Of a DNA stretch of 31,819 nucleotides, positions 1 to 8,116 are shown piece after piece. The translations under genes were made by a program, and so were the position numbers. Position 1 is the first letter of the stretch, and each line of letters begins with the position of its first letter. Source of the DNA: a virus; the IMG/VR virus record IMGVR_UViG_3300047562_001735, positions 1 to 31,819 of that record; one strand, given 5' to 3'. The notes under the pieces were generated by a model. It was not told where the DNA came from. It did not search any database and was given only the letters and a program-made list of their open reading frames with translations.

Positions 1-958
1 TTTGATCTAAAATAATATCATATGCAAAAATGTTTTGCCATTTTTTTGCTAACGTACCAATCGATCCTGTGTTGTTAGCAACAGGAACAAAAGTTGCATC
101 TTCAAATCGTGCAATCTCTTGTGCACCTGCACCTGAGTTTACATTAACTTTGATTACGTTACCGACTTCGTTTGTAATATTAACATCGTCACCATTTGTA
201 ATGTGTAAATGTAAATCCTGACCAGCACCAATGAATATACCATTGTCGTTATTAAATCTAACTATGTCGCTGAATGACTGTGATCCTGCATTTAAAATAT
301 ATTGATCTGCAGGAATACCTCCTAGTTTATCCGTATCTTCTGCAATACCCCAATATCTAATACCTGGGAAAGTAGCGTTACTAGCAAGATTAAAACCTTT
401 TTTAACAACACTAAATCCTGTAATTGGATTTTTGGAGTTGTCAATTGTAAATTCGTCTTTGGCTATTAAAGAAACAACTTGGTCTTGTATTGTAACTTTT
501 AATACTGTTCTATCATTAGCAAGTGTGTCTTTGATTGTGACTGCTGTTAATTGCGATACACCTTCACCGCCTGTTGCAACAGGACCAACTAGAATAAAAT
601 CTTGTCCGTTATAAACATATAATTGTTCACCGTCTGTTTCCCACCATAGGTCGCCTTTGGCTAAACCTGATGGAGCATTTGAACCTGTTTCAGCACCGCC
701 GGCAATTCTAAACTTATTACCGTCATAGAATTTTAAAACCTTATTTGCTGAATCGTACCACACCTGACCTGCTATCGCATTAGGTGGTTCTGCGGAACCC
801 GCAAAGTTTTCTAAAAGATAAACTAGGTTCTCGTTAAGTATTTCTCCGAATCCAGCATAGTTCTTACCAATTAATTTAATGTCGGTAGTTTGATCAATAG
901 TACCGTCATTTACTATTGCAATTTGCTGTCCGTTATATGTGTTTACAATGTATGGCAT
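1..958 (-). CDS. Tail-fibre-like protein, paralogue 4 (3' end off the window)
   Basis: The frame is open from an ATG at 958 to the left edge (about 319 codons), so the C-terminus is missing. The protein starts MPYIVNTYNG and carries the two-part N-terminal module shared with the three fibre genes upstream: GFGEILNENLVYLLENFA, then GQVWYD (residues about 35-75), then KGDLWWETDGEQLYVYNG with LVGP (about 100-130). Further on are the shared segment GIAEDTDKLGGIPADQY and the fibre motif GSIGTLAKKWQNIF near the edge. I infer a trimeric tail-fibre or baseplate-attached fibre subunit that presents a host-binding tip. Its start follows the stop of the preceding gene by 15 bp, with an AAAGGG ribosome-binding site about 11 bases ahead of the ATG. 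Fibre identity is well supported by the paralogy; the receptor and exact virion position are unknown. Confidence 0.8.
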   Translation of the reverse strand, partial: MPYIVNTYNGQQIAIVNDGTIDQTTDIKLIGKNYAGFGEILNENLVYLLENFAGSAEPPNAIAGQVWYDSANKVLKFYDGNKFRIAGGAETGSNAPSGLAKGDLWWETDGEQLYVYNGQDFILVGPVATGGEGVSQLTAVTIKDTLANDRTVLKVTIQDQVVSLIAKDEFTIDNSKNPITGFSVVKKGFNLASNATFPGIRYWGIAEDTDKLGGIPADQYILNAGSQSFSDIVRFNNDNGIFIGAGQDLHLHITNGDDVNITNEVGNVIKVNVNSGAGAQEIARFEDATFVPVANNTGSIGTLAKKWQNIFAYDIILDQ

Positions 959-973
959 ATCTATATTTACCCT

Positions 974-1453
974 TTATGCTTTTCCTAACTTTTTGTTCTT
1001 TGTAAGCAATAGGTCTTCCTTGCTTACATAAATGTACGGAGAAGAAGGGTCTTTGTACACTTCTTTTCTTGCACTGTTGCGTTCTCTTTCATCTTTGATG
1101 TAATTGTACATCGCTGTAAATTCTGCTGTGTTTGGAACACTGCTTTGATTTAACATTTCAATAATAATATTAAGTTGCTTATATATCGGATATTCGCCTT
1201 CGATATTTCCAGCAACGTTTCTGTCCAATACATCTTCTTCAATAACAGGAACTTCAGCAACATAGTCAGCCATCGGCTCAACCTTACCATCGTGGAAAGT
1301 ACCATTGTAAAAGTGTGTGTCAGGATCGTATTCAACAACCTTGGTCATAACTTCTTTACCGTTAAGACCTTTAACTTTAGTACCTTCAGGCAAGTTACCA
1401 ATCAACTCCCCGTTGCTTTTGTTAAACATTAAAATCATTTGTTTTTTAGCCAT
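974..1453 (-). CDS. Unrecognised small phage protein among fibre genes; possible fibre chaperone
   Basis: This 159-residue protein is mostly polar and shows no signal peptide or membrane segment. Residues 1-60 look like a small beta domain (MILMFNKSNGELIGNLPEGT). The second half contains EYPIYKQLNIIIEML (about 87-101) followed by FTAMYNYIKDERERN (112-126). This pattern of a YP-x-x-x-QLN helix followed by an Arg-rich helix recalls short phage tail-fibre assembly proteins, but I cannot assign a family. The ATG is 4 bp after the oxygenase stop and a GGGAATAAAAAG stretch serves as the ribosome-binding region. It is flanked by fibre paralogues 3 and 4. A chaperone or fibre-accessory role is inferred from size and position only. 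Confidence 0.6.
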   Translation of the reverse strand: MAKKQMILMFNKSNGELIGNLPEGTKVKGLNGKEVMTKVVEYDPDTHFYNGTFHDGKVEPMADYVAEVPVIEEDVLDRNVAGNIEGEYPIYKQLNIIIEMLNQSSVPNTAEFTAMYNYIKDERERNSARKEVYKDPSSPYIYVSKEDLLLTKNKKLGKA

Positions 1454-1457
1454 CTTT

Positions 1458-1949
1458 TTATTCCCATATCAAGCAAAGACTGTATTTAGGTTCTTCACCA
1501 TCCTCTATTTTTGTTACTTCATGCCAAGTTTCAATAGGCATATTAAACATTGCACCTTTCTGTTCTTGAACTAGATGTTCATTACCATCTTTGTCCCAGT
1601 ATTTAAAGTGTGGTTTACCTTGTGTTAGATATACCAACTTAAATTTCCAATATCCTCCGGCACTGTCTTGGTGTTTTACCAACCAATCACCAGGAGCATA
1701 TTTGTTAACAACAACCTGTGAGCACCATTTTCTTTCTTCCTGTGGTACTGTTTCCCAAATTGTATCAACTAAATCCTGTTCCATGTCTCTTTGAAACAAA
1801 GAACTAAAGTGACTTTCGCCATACTTAGTACCGTGCAACTCTTTTCCGCCGATACCCCTGAATGTAAACTTTCCTTTTGCTTCGTGTTCTTTAACCTTTT
1901 GCATTATATTGTCCACATTCTTTATATAATTTTCAACTATATCGTACAT
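1458..1949 (-). CDS. 2-oxoglutarate/Fe(II)-dependent oxygenase (prolyl-4-hydroxylase-like)
   Basis: This 163-residue protein is close to a minimal double-stranded beta-helix dioxygenase. The iron-binding triad is visible: H93 and D95 in VKHQDSAGG, and H143 in ETWHEVTKI. A basic residue, K155, in PKYSLCLIW sits where the family binds the 2-oxoglutarate carboxylate; most small phage members have Arg there, while prolyl-4-hydroxylases use Lys. The segment YAPGDWLVKHQD is the usual strand leading into the HxD motif. The enzyme would hydroxylate a side chain or another acceptor with 2-oxoglutarate and oxygen in the infected cell. Its place 2 bp after a fibre gene and among fibre paralogues suggests a virion or host surface protein as substrate, which is inference. 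The ATG lies only one base from the AGGA ribosome-binding sequence, so translational coupling to the upstream gene is plausible. Enzyme class is confident, substrate unknown. Confidence 0.85.
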   Translation of the reverse strand: MYDIVENYIKNVDNIMQKVKEHEAKGKFTFRGIGGKELHGTKYGESHFSSLFQRDMEQDLVDTIWETVPQEERKWCSQVVVNKYAPGDWLVKHQDSAGGYWKFKLVYLTQGKPHFKYWDKDGNEHLVQEQKGAMFNMPIETWHEVTKIEDGEEPKYSLCLIWE

Positions 1950-1951
1950 TC

Positions 1952-4309
1952 CTAAATATAATTTTTAAACACCCAGTTAGCAATAACATTATAAGTTATA
2001 GCATTGTAATCATACACTTCAAAGTGTACACTTACTCCACCTATGGTCGCTGTTGTTTCGTAATCTTCAACATTTGCTCTTGTGTAGGTTGTCACGTTAT
2101 CGTATAAAATTGCTGTGTTTTGTGTGCTTGAATAATCTCTTACAACACCATTGTCTACAGCAATCACTCTTGCATTTACGATAGCAGGATCACCAAATGC
2201 ATTTGCAACTGCTTGTGGAATTGGATTATCAAATTCAATCCATCCTGTAAATGTTCTGCTGTTAATTTGTGTTACAATGTTACCAGCGTCCGAACTGTTA
2301 TTCTTTTGATCTGTTGCCTGCACAGGAGTACCACCTGCTTCACGTTGGAATAGGTATCCTGTGAATCCGCTTTTTGCTGTTAACACATCTGTTGATGTAA
2401 CATTTGAAGATGTTGCTCTACCACCGATGTAACCAATACCTCTAAGTACCTGGCCTTGACCGTAGAACACAACATATCGTTTGTTTCCGTTATAGTCTGT
2501 GCCAATATTATTAAAATAATGAGCACCTAAAATTCTTGCTTTTGTTCCTTCTGGATAATCCAACGGAGGAGCAATTCTTGTAAGTTGGGTTTTAACATCA
2601 TCAACACTCATGTCTTTGTTATCAATGTAGAACTGAATGTCTGTTGCAACGTCATCAATTTTAGCGTCAACATATTCTTTAATAGCAAACGCTGTCATTA
2701 CAGTTGTGTTGTCAGCGTTTGTAAATGCTACATCGCTTGAAATTTTTGTAAATGAGTGTCCTTGTGTGTCATAGTATATTTGTGATTTAACCCATTGTAC
2801 AGGAATAGAGTCACCAACCTTAGCACCATTAATTGCTGTGCCTTCTCTTAGTTCACCACCCTTAAACAATGTTGTGTTAATTTCAGCATCATTGATTCTT
2901 GGTTTTCCAATAACTAGATCACCTAATTGAATTGCACCAATAGCACCATCTCCAATTACACCTTCTTTAATAAGTGTATTACCCGCCGACTGCAAAGTAC
3001 CATTTGTTAGTACGGTGCCATCAAATTTTGATGTGCCATCAAATTCATTTGTTCCTGAGAATAGGTTGTTTCCTGTAAACGTGTTGTCAGCATTGTAGTA
3101 TGCACCATAATCAACAAATCTAGCAGTACCTTCAAAACGACCTTCCACTGTTCCTGCACTTGCTGGAATTTTAGGAGCCGCTGTTACTGCATCATTATCA
3201 ACAATAGTAGCACCACCTGATGCTTTTAGAATACCTGTGTGTGCACCTGCTGAATTACCTACGTGATTACCAAATGTGTCACCTGTTGAAACACCAACGT
3301 GTGAACCAACAATGTCACCAATAATGTTTGCATAAATGGCATCAGCGTACACATTTCTATATTTTAGTGTTGGCGAACCTAGGTTAACTTCATTGTCTTG
3401 ATAAGGAATAAATTCTTTATTGTTTAATATCAGCACACGTTTGTCTGTACTGCTTCCTACATAGTTAACACCTAAACTTAAATTAGTTCCTGTTTCGTTA
3501 ACCAATGCAGGTTGATCGGTATTGTAAATTTTAAGATGTAATTCTTGACTATCACCAACTGTAATACCTGCATCATTTGCAAAATGATAATAACCTGTAA
3601 TAGTTTCGTTGTCAAATCTATGTGCGTATTCATCTGCAGGTCTATCACCTAGCCTATCAGCATTTTTAGCAGTACCAAAAAATCTTGTTGTGGCTGTTTG
3701 TCCTGTTGCTGATGTTCCGTCTAGTGTAATACCTCTGTAAACATCAGTAAATCCTACCAACGGTGTTACATTTTGATCAATAGTAAATTGTGTGTCTGCT
3801 ATCACAGCATATGCGACGCCATTTATGTATCCTATTGTCACAGGATGATCAACTGCTGATGTATCTGTTAGTTTAGTTGTTACCCAACGTGTCGTTGCAA
3901 AAGGTCTAATGCTTTCAGGACCAACTAAAACGTGTTGATTTCCGTCCGCAGTCCAAACATAAAGTTGATTGTTTGTGGAATCCCACCACATATCGCCTTC
4001 TTTTCTATTCTGAGGCTCTGTTGTTGTTGATTCTAACAATGAAAGTTGACGCCATTGAACACCGTCAAAGACCGATGGTCTTAATTTATTTGCATTTTTA
4101 TCAAACCATAACTGACCTACCAATGCTTTGCTTGGCGGAGTATCTGCTCTAGCAAAATTTTCTAATAGATGTACAAAGTTTTCGTTTTGAATTTCACCAA
4201 AGCCGGCAACGTTTCTACCAACCAACTGTAAATCAGTTGAGATATCAACTACGCCGTCTGCTAGTGTTACTAATGTTGTTCCATCGAATCTATCTATTTG
4301 GTATGGCAT
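1952..4309 (-). CDS. Tail-fibre-like protein, paralogue 3
   Basis: This 785-residue virion protein starts MPYQIDRFDG. The shared fibre N-terminus is clear: GFGEIQNENFVHLLENFA and GQLWFD (about residues 37-70), then EGDMWWDSTNNQLYVW and LVGPE (about 105-132). The middle has the shared FFGTAKNADRLGDRPADEY segment, the NLGSPTLKYRNVYADAIYAN fibre motif, and a glycine/histidine stretch with repeats of GxHxG type (GSHVGVSTGDTFGNHVG). Next comes a short repeat run, NLFSGTNEFDGTSKFDGTVL. The C-terminal 220 residues differ from the other paralogues and hold no domain I recognise, which fits a receptor-binding tip. It starts 10 bp after paralogue 2 with an AGGAT ribosome-binding site. It has no signal peptide and probably assembles as a trimer at the baseplate. 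Confidence 0.82.
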   Translation of the reverse strand: MPYQIDRFDGTTLVTLADGVVDISTDLQLVGRNVAGFGEIQNENFVHLLENFARADTPPSKALVGQLWFDKNANKLRPSVFDGVQWRQLSLLESTTTEPQNRKEGDMWWDSTNNQLYVWTADGNQHVLVGPESIRPFATTRWVTTKLTDTSAVDHPVTIGYINGVAYAVIADTQFTIDQNVTPLVGFTDVYRGITLDGTSATGQTATTRFFGTAKNADRLGDRPADEYAHRFDNETITGYYHFANDAGITVGDSQELHLKIYNTDQPALVNETGTNLSLGVNYVGSSTDKRVLILNNKEFIPYQDNEVNLGSPTLKYRNVYADAIYANIIGDIVGSHVGVSTGDTFGNHVGNSAGAHTGILKASGGATIVDNDAVTAAPKIPASAGTVEGRFEGTARFVDYGAYYNADNTFTGNNLFSGTNEFDGTSKFDGTVLTNGTLQSAGNTLIKEGVIGDGAIGAIQLGDLVIGKPRINDAEINTTLFKGGELREGTAINGAKVGDSIPVQWVKSQIYYDTQGHSFTKISSDVAFTNADNTTVMTAFAIKEYVDAKIDDVATDIQFYIDNKDMSVDDVKTQLTRIAPPLDYPEGTKARILGAHYFNNIGTDYNGNKRYVVFYGQGQVLRGIGYIGGRATSSNVTSTDVLTAKSGFTGYLFQREAGGTPVQATDQKNNSSDAGNIVTQINSRTFTGWIEFDNPIPQAVANAFGDPAIVNARVIAVDNGVVRDYSSTQNTAILYDNVTTYTRANVEDYETTATIGGVSVHFEVYDYNAITYNVIANWVFKNYI

Positions 4310-4318
4310 CTTTTAATC

Positions 4319-6127
4319 CTAAATATCCTGTATGTAGGTCCAGTTGCTTCCTACAATTCTAAATAATTTTGCTACACGGTTTACACCGATAGAACTTCCA
4401 GATAGTGTAATACCAAATGGAAAACTAAAATCTTGCACCGTACTAGCACTATTTAATATTCCGCCCTTGTCAACGTTAACGTCAACAACCTGAACATCGT
4501 TAGTTTGGTATGGTCCGGTACGTTTAACTGTAATACTTGTTGCACCACCACCTAAAGATAGTGTTTCGCACAATACTCTTGCTTCTGTTCCAACTTCATA
4601 ATTACCCACAGGAGCAATTTTTGATAACCATAAAGGAATATCTGTTCCTTCAGGATCAATCATGCCACTAATATTCATTGTAAGTGCTAAAGTTTTTGAA
4701 TTAACTTTATAATCAACGTAATATTTGTTTGCACCGTCATTAGCATCTGTTGGATTAGCAACATCTTTTAATTGACTGTTGCTTAATCGTACAGCACCTG
4801 TGCCGTTTGGATCTAAAGTAATATCAACATTTGATACGTTTGTTGAAATAACACCGTCATTGATGTAAATGTCATCAATTTGTATTTCTCTAAGTGTTCC
4901 TAATGTTTCTAAACTTGAATTAACAACCGTTGAACCCAATGTAGTTTCGTTTAATACATTAACTTCGTTTACTCTAAACTCTTTTCCTGTTGCAATACTA
5001 ATTGACTCTGAACTTTCCCATGCATCATCTGCGTTGCTCCAATTGATTGTATGGTCTGTATCACCCTTAAGAGTAATACCACCACCGTTTGCTAATAAAT
5101 CAGTTGGTGTATCTCCATAACTTAACTCAATATTCTTGTCTTTTGTTCTTAAATTTTGTGTGTCAATATAAGTTGTTGTTCCATTTACTGTTAAATTACC
5201 TGTAACAACAGCATTACCACCAACAGTTAAGTTACTGTTAATTAAGTTTGGCCAAATTGTAAATTGTAATGCTGAAGTATCAATGTTGATAGCATCAACA
5301 ATACCCGAACCGTCCTTGTTAACCTGTAATCTAAAGTCTCTGTTCTGTAGGTTGTTTTTAAATATTGTGTCATTGCCTTGAACAACCATTGAAATATCCG
5401 AGTCTTCACCAATTGTTAAACCAAGATCATCCTGAATACTTAACGGAGCATTTGCACTTGAAGCAATATCTGCTCTTAAGAAGTTACCTGGGTCAATACC
5501 TGCAATAGTATCTGCTGAAGTTGCTGAGCCGTGTAGTTTTAATCCGCTTACATTTGTTGAAAAATTTAATCCAATGTTGATAGTTGCAAAACCTGTAAGT
5601 GCATCTCTAGGTGTAAATGCTACTTTACTTAATATTGCTACCAATAATCCATTGACATACAATTTAGAAACAACACGACCGTTGCTGTTTGTGTCAACTA
5701 TTGTGTCAACCACCCAACCGTTTATGTCTTGTTGTTTGGAATATATTGGACCGGCCAATGTTAAATCAATGCCGTCAAAGAAATAAATCTGATTCTTTAA
5801 GGAATCAACCCATAAATCACCTTTAACCAATCCCGCAGGTTGTGTATCTTGTACTAAAGGTCCACCTGTTGGTTTAAACTGTGTTCCAGTGTAAACTTTT
5901 AAACGACCTTCTAGTGTATCATACCAAATTTGTCCAGCGATAGGGTTGTCTGGAGAGGTATTATTTGCAAAACTTTCTAATAGTTTCACAAAGTTTTCGT
6001 TTAAAATTTCGCCGTAACCGCTAAACTTTCTTCCTACTAATGAAATGTCAGTAGAAGTGTTATCAACAGTACCGTCACCGACTATCGTTAAAACTGTTCC
6101 GTCTGTTTTGTTAACTGTATAACTCAT
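4319..6127 (-). CDS. Tail-fibre-like protein, paralogue 2
   Basis: This 602-residue protein starts MSYTVNKTDG. It has the common N-terminal module GYGEILNENFVKLLESFA and GQIWYD (about 36-70), then KGDLWVDSLKNQIYFFDG and LAGP (about 100-128). A central region carries LHGSATSADTIAG and GLTIGEDSDI, segments that align with the other paralogues. This is followed by beta-rich LTVGGNAVVTGNLTVNGTTT repeats typical of fibre shafts. The last 110 residues, after LSKIAPVGNYEVGTEARVL, form a distinct tip; paralogue 3 has a matching LTRIAPPLDYPEGTKARIL at the same junction, so these two share an extra stalk-to-tip connector. The start ATG shares a base with the restored stop of paralogue 1 (TAATG) and has a strong AGGGGAG ribosome-binding site. 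Confidence 0.82.
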   Translation of the reverse strand: MSYTVNKTDGTVLTIVGDGTVDNTSTDISLVGRKFSGYGEILNENFVKLLESFANNTSPDNPIAGQIWYDTLEGRLKVYTGTQFKPTGGPLVQDTQPAGLVKGDLWVDSLKNQIYFFDGIDLTLAGPIYSKQQDINGWVVDTIVDTNSNGRVVSKLYVNGLLVAILSKVAFTPRDALTGFATINIGLNFSTNVSGLKLHGSATSADTIAGIDPGNFLRADIASSANAPLSIQDDLGLTIGEDSDISMVVQGNDTIFKNNLQNRDFRLQVNKDGSGIVDAINIDTSALQFTIWPNLINSNLTVGGNAVVTGNLTVNGTTTYIDTQNLRTKDKNIELSYGDTPTDLLANGGGITLKGDTDHTINWSNADDAWESSESISIATGKEFRVNEVNVLNETTLGSTVVNSSLETLGTLREIQIDDIYINDGVISTNVSNVDITLDPNGTGAVRLSNSQLKDVANPTDANDGANKYYVDYKVNSKTLALTMNISGMIDPEGTDIPLWLSKIAPVGNYEVGTEARVLCETLSLGGGATSITVKRTGPYQTNDVQVVDVNVDKGGILNSASTVQDFSFPFGITLSGSSIGVNRVAKLFRIVGSNWTYIQDI

Positions 6128-6316
6128 TACTCCCCTGCCCTTATAATATAATTTAATGTCATGTATGGGTTTAATATGTTCAATTGTTGATATCCACCGC
6201 TACCTGAACCTGAAGCACCTTGTGCTCCACTTCCGATTGAGTTATCTGTAACAGTAATAATTTCATTACCGCCAGTACCACCAATGTTTTGTGCGTTAGT
6301 GTCTGAAACACGACCG
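6127..6316 (-). other. Displaced 3' end of fibre paralogue 1 (alternate frame)
   Basis: Read in the frame that begins GGT CGT at 6315-6310, this stretch encodes GRVSDTNAQNIGGTGGNE, then a Gly/Ser-rich segment, then LNPYMTLNYIIRAGE and TAA. NPYxTxNYIIR is the standard end of tail-collar fibre proteins. With one base added near 6316-6323, the whole gene from 8114 to 6127 becomes exactly 663 codons including the stop. The simplest explanation is loss of one C, turning a run of three Cs into the present AACCAACC. I cannot tell a real mutation from a sequencing or assembly error. Confidence 0.8.
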
Positions 6317-8114
6317 GTTGGTTATTTGTATCTTGAACTGTTAGTCCGTTGTCCATGTTATCTTTACCTAGTGGGAATCTACCACGTAGGTCTGGTAATT
6401 TAAATGTTGCAGGGTTAATACCTGTACCAAATGTTGTACCAATAACATTGTATAAATCGTTATAACTTGCAATCGGAACTTCTGATCCATCACATAACAA
6501 ATATCCTGCTGGTGCACTATTACCCGCATAAGGTAAAATACCTCCCACAGGAACGATTGCCGCCGATGCAAAGAAGTTACCAAATGTGATTTTCTTTAAA
6601 CCTTGACCATCTCTATGAAGCAATAACAAGTCATCTGGTTGTGTATCTGTATCTTCTGTTTGATCGGTAATAGCATCTTGTGTTAGTGTTACATTGAATG
6701 TTTTTGTTGTACCACCTGTTTGTCCATCGAATGAAAATCCTGTTGTGTCAGCAACATGGCCACCAACTTTAAATACTGTCGAAGCAACCAATCTATCTGC
6801 TGTACCGTTAACGTTACCATTAACATCACCAATAACTGTTCCTACCAAACGTCCTGTAAACACTTCCGAGTAAACATTAGAAAATCTTCTGGTGCCGCCG
6901 CCATCGCCTGGATCACCACCAATGGTTAAATTATTATTTGTTGTTGGAAGTATAGCAATACCGCCTCCGCCACCAATTTCTCCTACTACTAAGTGACCAT
7001 CAAATGCCGCATTACCACCAATGTGCAATCCTCCTGCAATGCCAACACCACCAGCAACTTTTAATGCACCCGTTGTGCCTGCTGTTAGTGAGTTATCAAC
7101 CGCTGTTGTTGACGATACTTGTAGTGTGCTTGAAAAATGTCCAGCACCAGTAACATCTAAATCAACCGTCGGTGCAATGTTATTAATACCAACACGCTTG
7201 TTTGTTCCGTCAATACGCATAACAGTTTTAACAACTTTATCAACATTTGGAAATACTTTAAAGTCGATGTTACCGTCAACGGAGTTATTTTTAATAACAG
7301 AGTTATTAGAAGCAATTTCTAGGTTGAAAATTTGGTTTGCACCAATTGTTAATCCACCATCATTACGAATGAACAACTGTCCGTCAGTTGTATCTGTAAT
7401 ATCACTTCTTAAAAAATTGTTTGCATTTACAACTTCAACCGCAGGCTGTGTTACGTTAAGTGAATCTGCTTTAGTTGCTGTTGCATGAAGTTTGTTAAGA
7501 ACAATACCATTGCCATTAAAGTCTGTTGCCGAAACGTTAATTCCAGGATATAGTTCTGAAAATCCTTCAATAACCTGTCTTGGAATAAATTGATCTTTTG
7601 AAATAATTGTTACAACTTTGTCTGCAACATAATTTTTAATAACAGTGTGTGTTACACCTTTAGTGTCAACAACTTCTTCTGCCTGAGCACCTGATTGTAA
7701 CCCGCCTGCAAAGTTAGGTCCTACTAATTGAAATTGTGCACCAGTGTGAAGATAAAGTTGATTGTTGGTCGTGTCTACCCAAACATCTCCTTTGATCGGA
7801 TTGCTTGGTTCGATTGCTTCAACATGAACTCCGCCTGCTGGCCTCCAGTTACTTGCACCAGCGGTTGAGTCATTAATTTTTAATCTGTTAGTACCACTGT
7901 CATACCATAACTGTCCTTCAATTGGATTGTTAGGCGGAGTGCTGTTTGCAAAATTCTCTAGTATGTGTACAAAGTTTTCAGCAATCGCTTGACCATAACT
8001 TGGTTCATTACGACCAAGTAGTGTCAATGACGTATCAGAAGTATTTCTACTATTGTCATCGATAGTAATCGGTGTCTTTTGTACTAGATTTGAAAAATTT
8101 ACCGTATACGCCAT
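6180..8114 (-). CDS. Tail-fibre-like protein, paralogue 1, with tail-collar tip; C-terminus frameshifted
   Basis: The uninterrupted frame encodes 644 residues starting MAYTVNFSNL. It has the shared N-terminus SYGQAIAENFVHILENFA and GQLWYD (about 42-80), then KGDVWVDTTNNQLYLHTG and LVGPNF. Later come LHATATKADSL, GGLTIGANQ, glycine-rich shaft repeats, and GRLVGTVIGDVNGNVNG. Residues about 518-585 are a phage tail-collar domain: GGILPYAGNSAPAGYLLCDG, then FKLPDLRGRFPLGKDN. After QDTNNQ the reading frame leaves the family sequence, and the final 45 or so residues are an out-of-frame product. The other frame continues GRVSDTNAQNIGGTGGNE and ends NPYMTLNYIIRAGE at a TAA at 6127-6129. Restoring one base gives 662 residues and a stop that overlaps the next ATG. 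It starts 2 bp after the preceding gene's stop. Confidence 0.82.
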   Translation of the reverse strand: MAYTVNFSNLVQKTPITIDDNSRNTSDTSLTLLGRNEPSYGQAIAENFVHILENFANSTPPNNPIEGQLWYDSGTNRLKINDSTAGASNWRPAGGVHVEAIEPSNPIKGDVWVDTTNNQLYLHTGAQFQLVGPNFAGGLQSGAQAEEVVDTKGVTHTVIKNYVADKVVTIISKDQFIPRQVIEGFSELYPGINVSATDFNGNGIVLNKLHATATKADSLNVTQPAVEVVNANNFLRSDITDTTDGQLFIRNDGGLTIGANQIFNLEIASNNSVIKNNSVDGNIDFKVFPNVDKVVKTVMRIDGTNKRVGINNIAPTVDLDVTGAGHFSSTLQVSSTTAVDNSLTAGTTGALKVAGGVGIAGGLHIGGNAAFDGHLVVGEIGGGGGIAILPTTNNNLTIGGDPGDGGGTRRFSNVYSEVFTGRLVGTVIGDVNGNVNGTADRLVASTVFKVGGHVADTTGFSFDGQTGGTTKTFNVTLTQDAITDQTEDTDTQPDDLLLLHRDGQGLKKITFGNFFASAAIVPVGGILPYAGNSAPAGYLLCDGSEVPIASYNDLYNVIGTTFGTGINPATFKLPDLRGRFPLGKDNMDNGLTVQDTNNQPVVFQTLTHKTLVVLAVMKLLLLQITQSEVEHKVLQVQVAVDINN

Positions 8115-8116
8115 TA

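Noticed and set aside
1175-1574. Two overlapping plus-strand frames opposite the small protein and oxygenase genes
   Set aside because: They are antisense to genes with clear motifs and lack initiation signals.
6180-6320. Hydrophobic C-terminus (VLAVMKLLLLQ) of fibre paralogue 1 as a membrane segment
   Set aside because: It is the out-of-frame product after the frame break; the other frame gives the conserved tail-collar ending.
7021-7488. Plus-strand frame of 155 codons opposite fibre paralogue 1
   Set aside because: It is a shadow of the repetitive fibre gene; composition mirrors the opposite strand and nothing supports expression.
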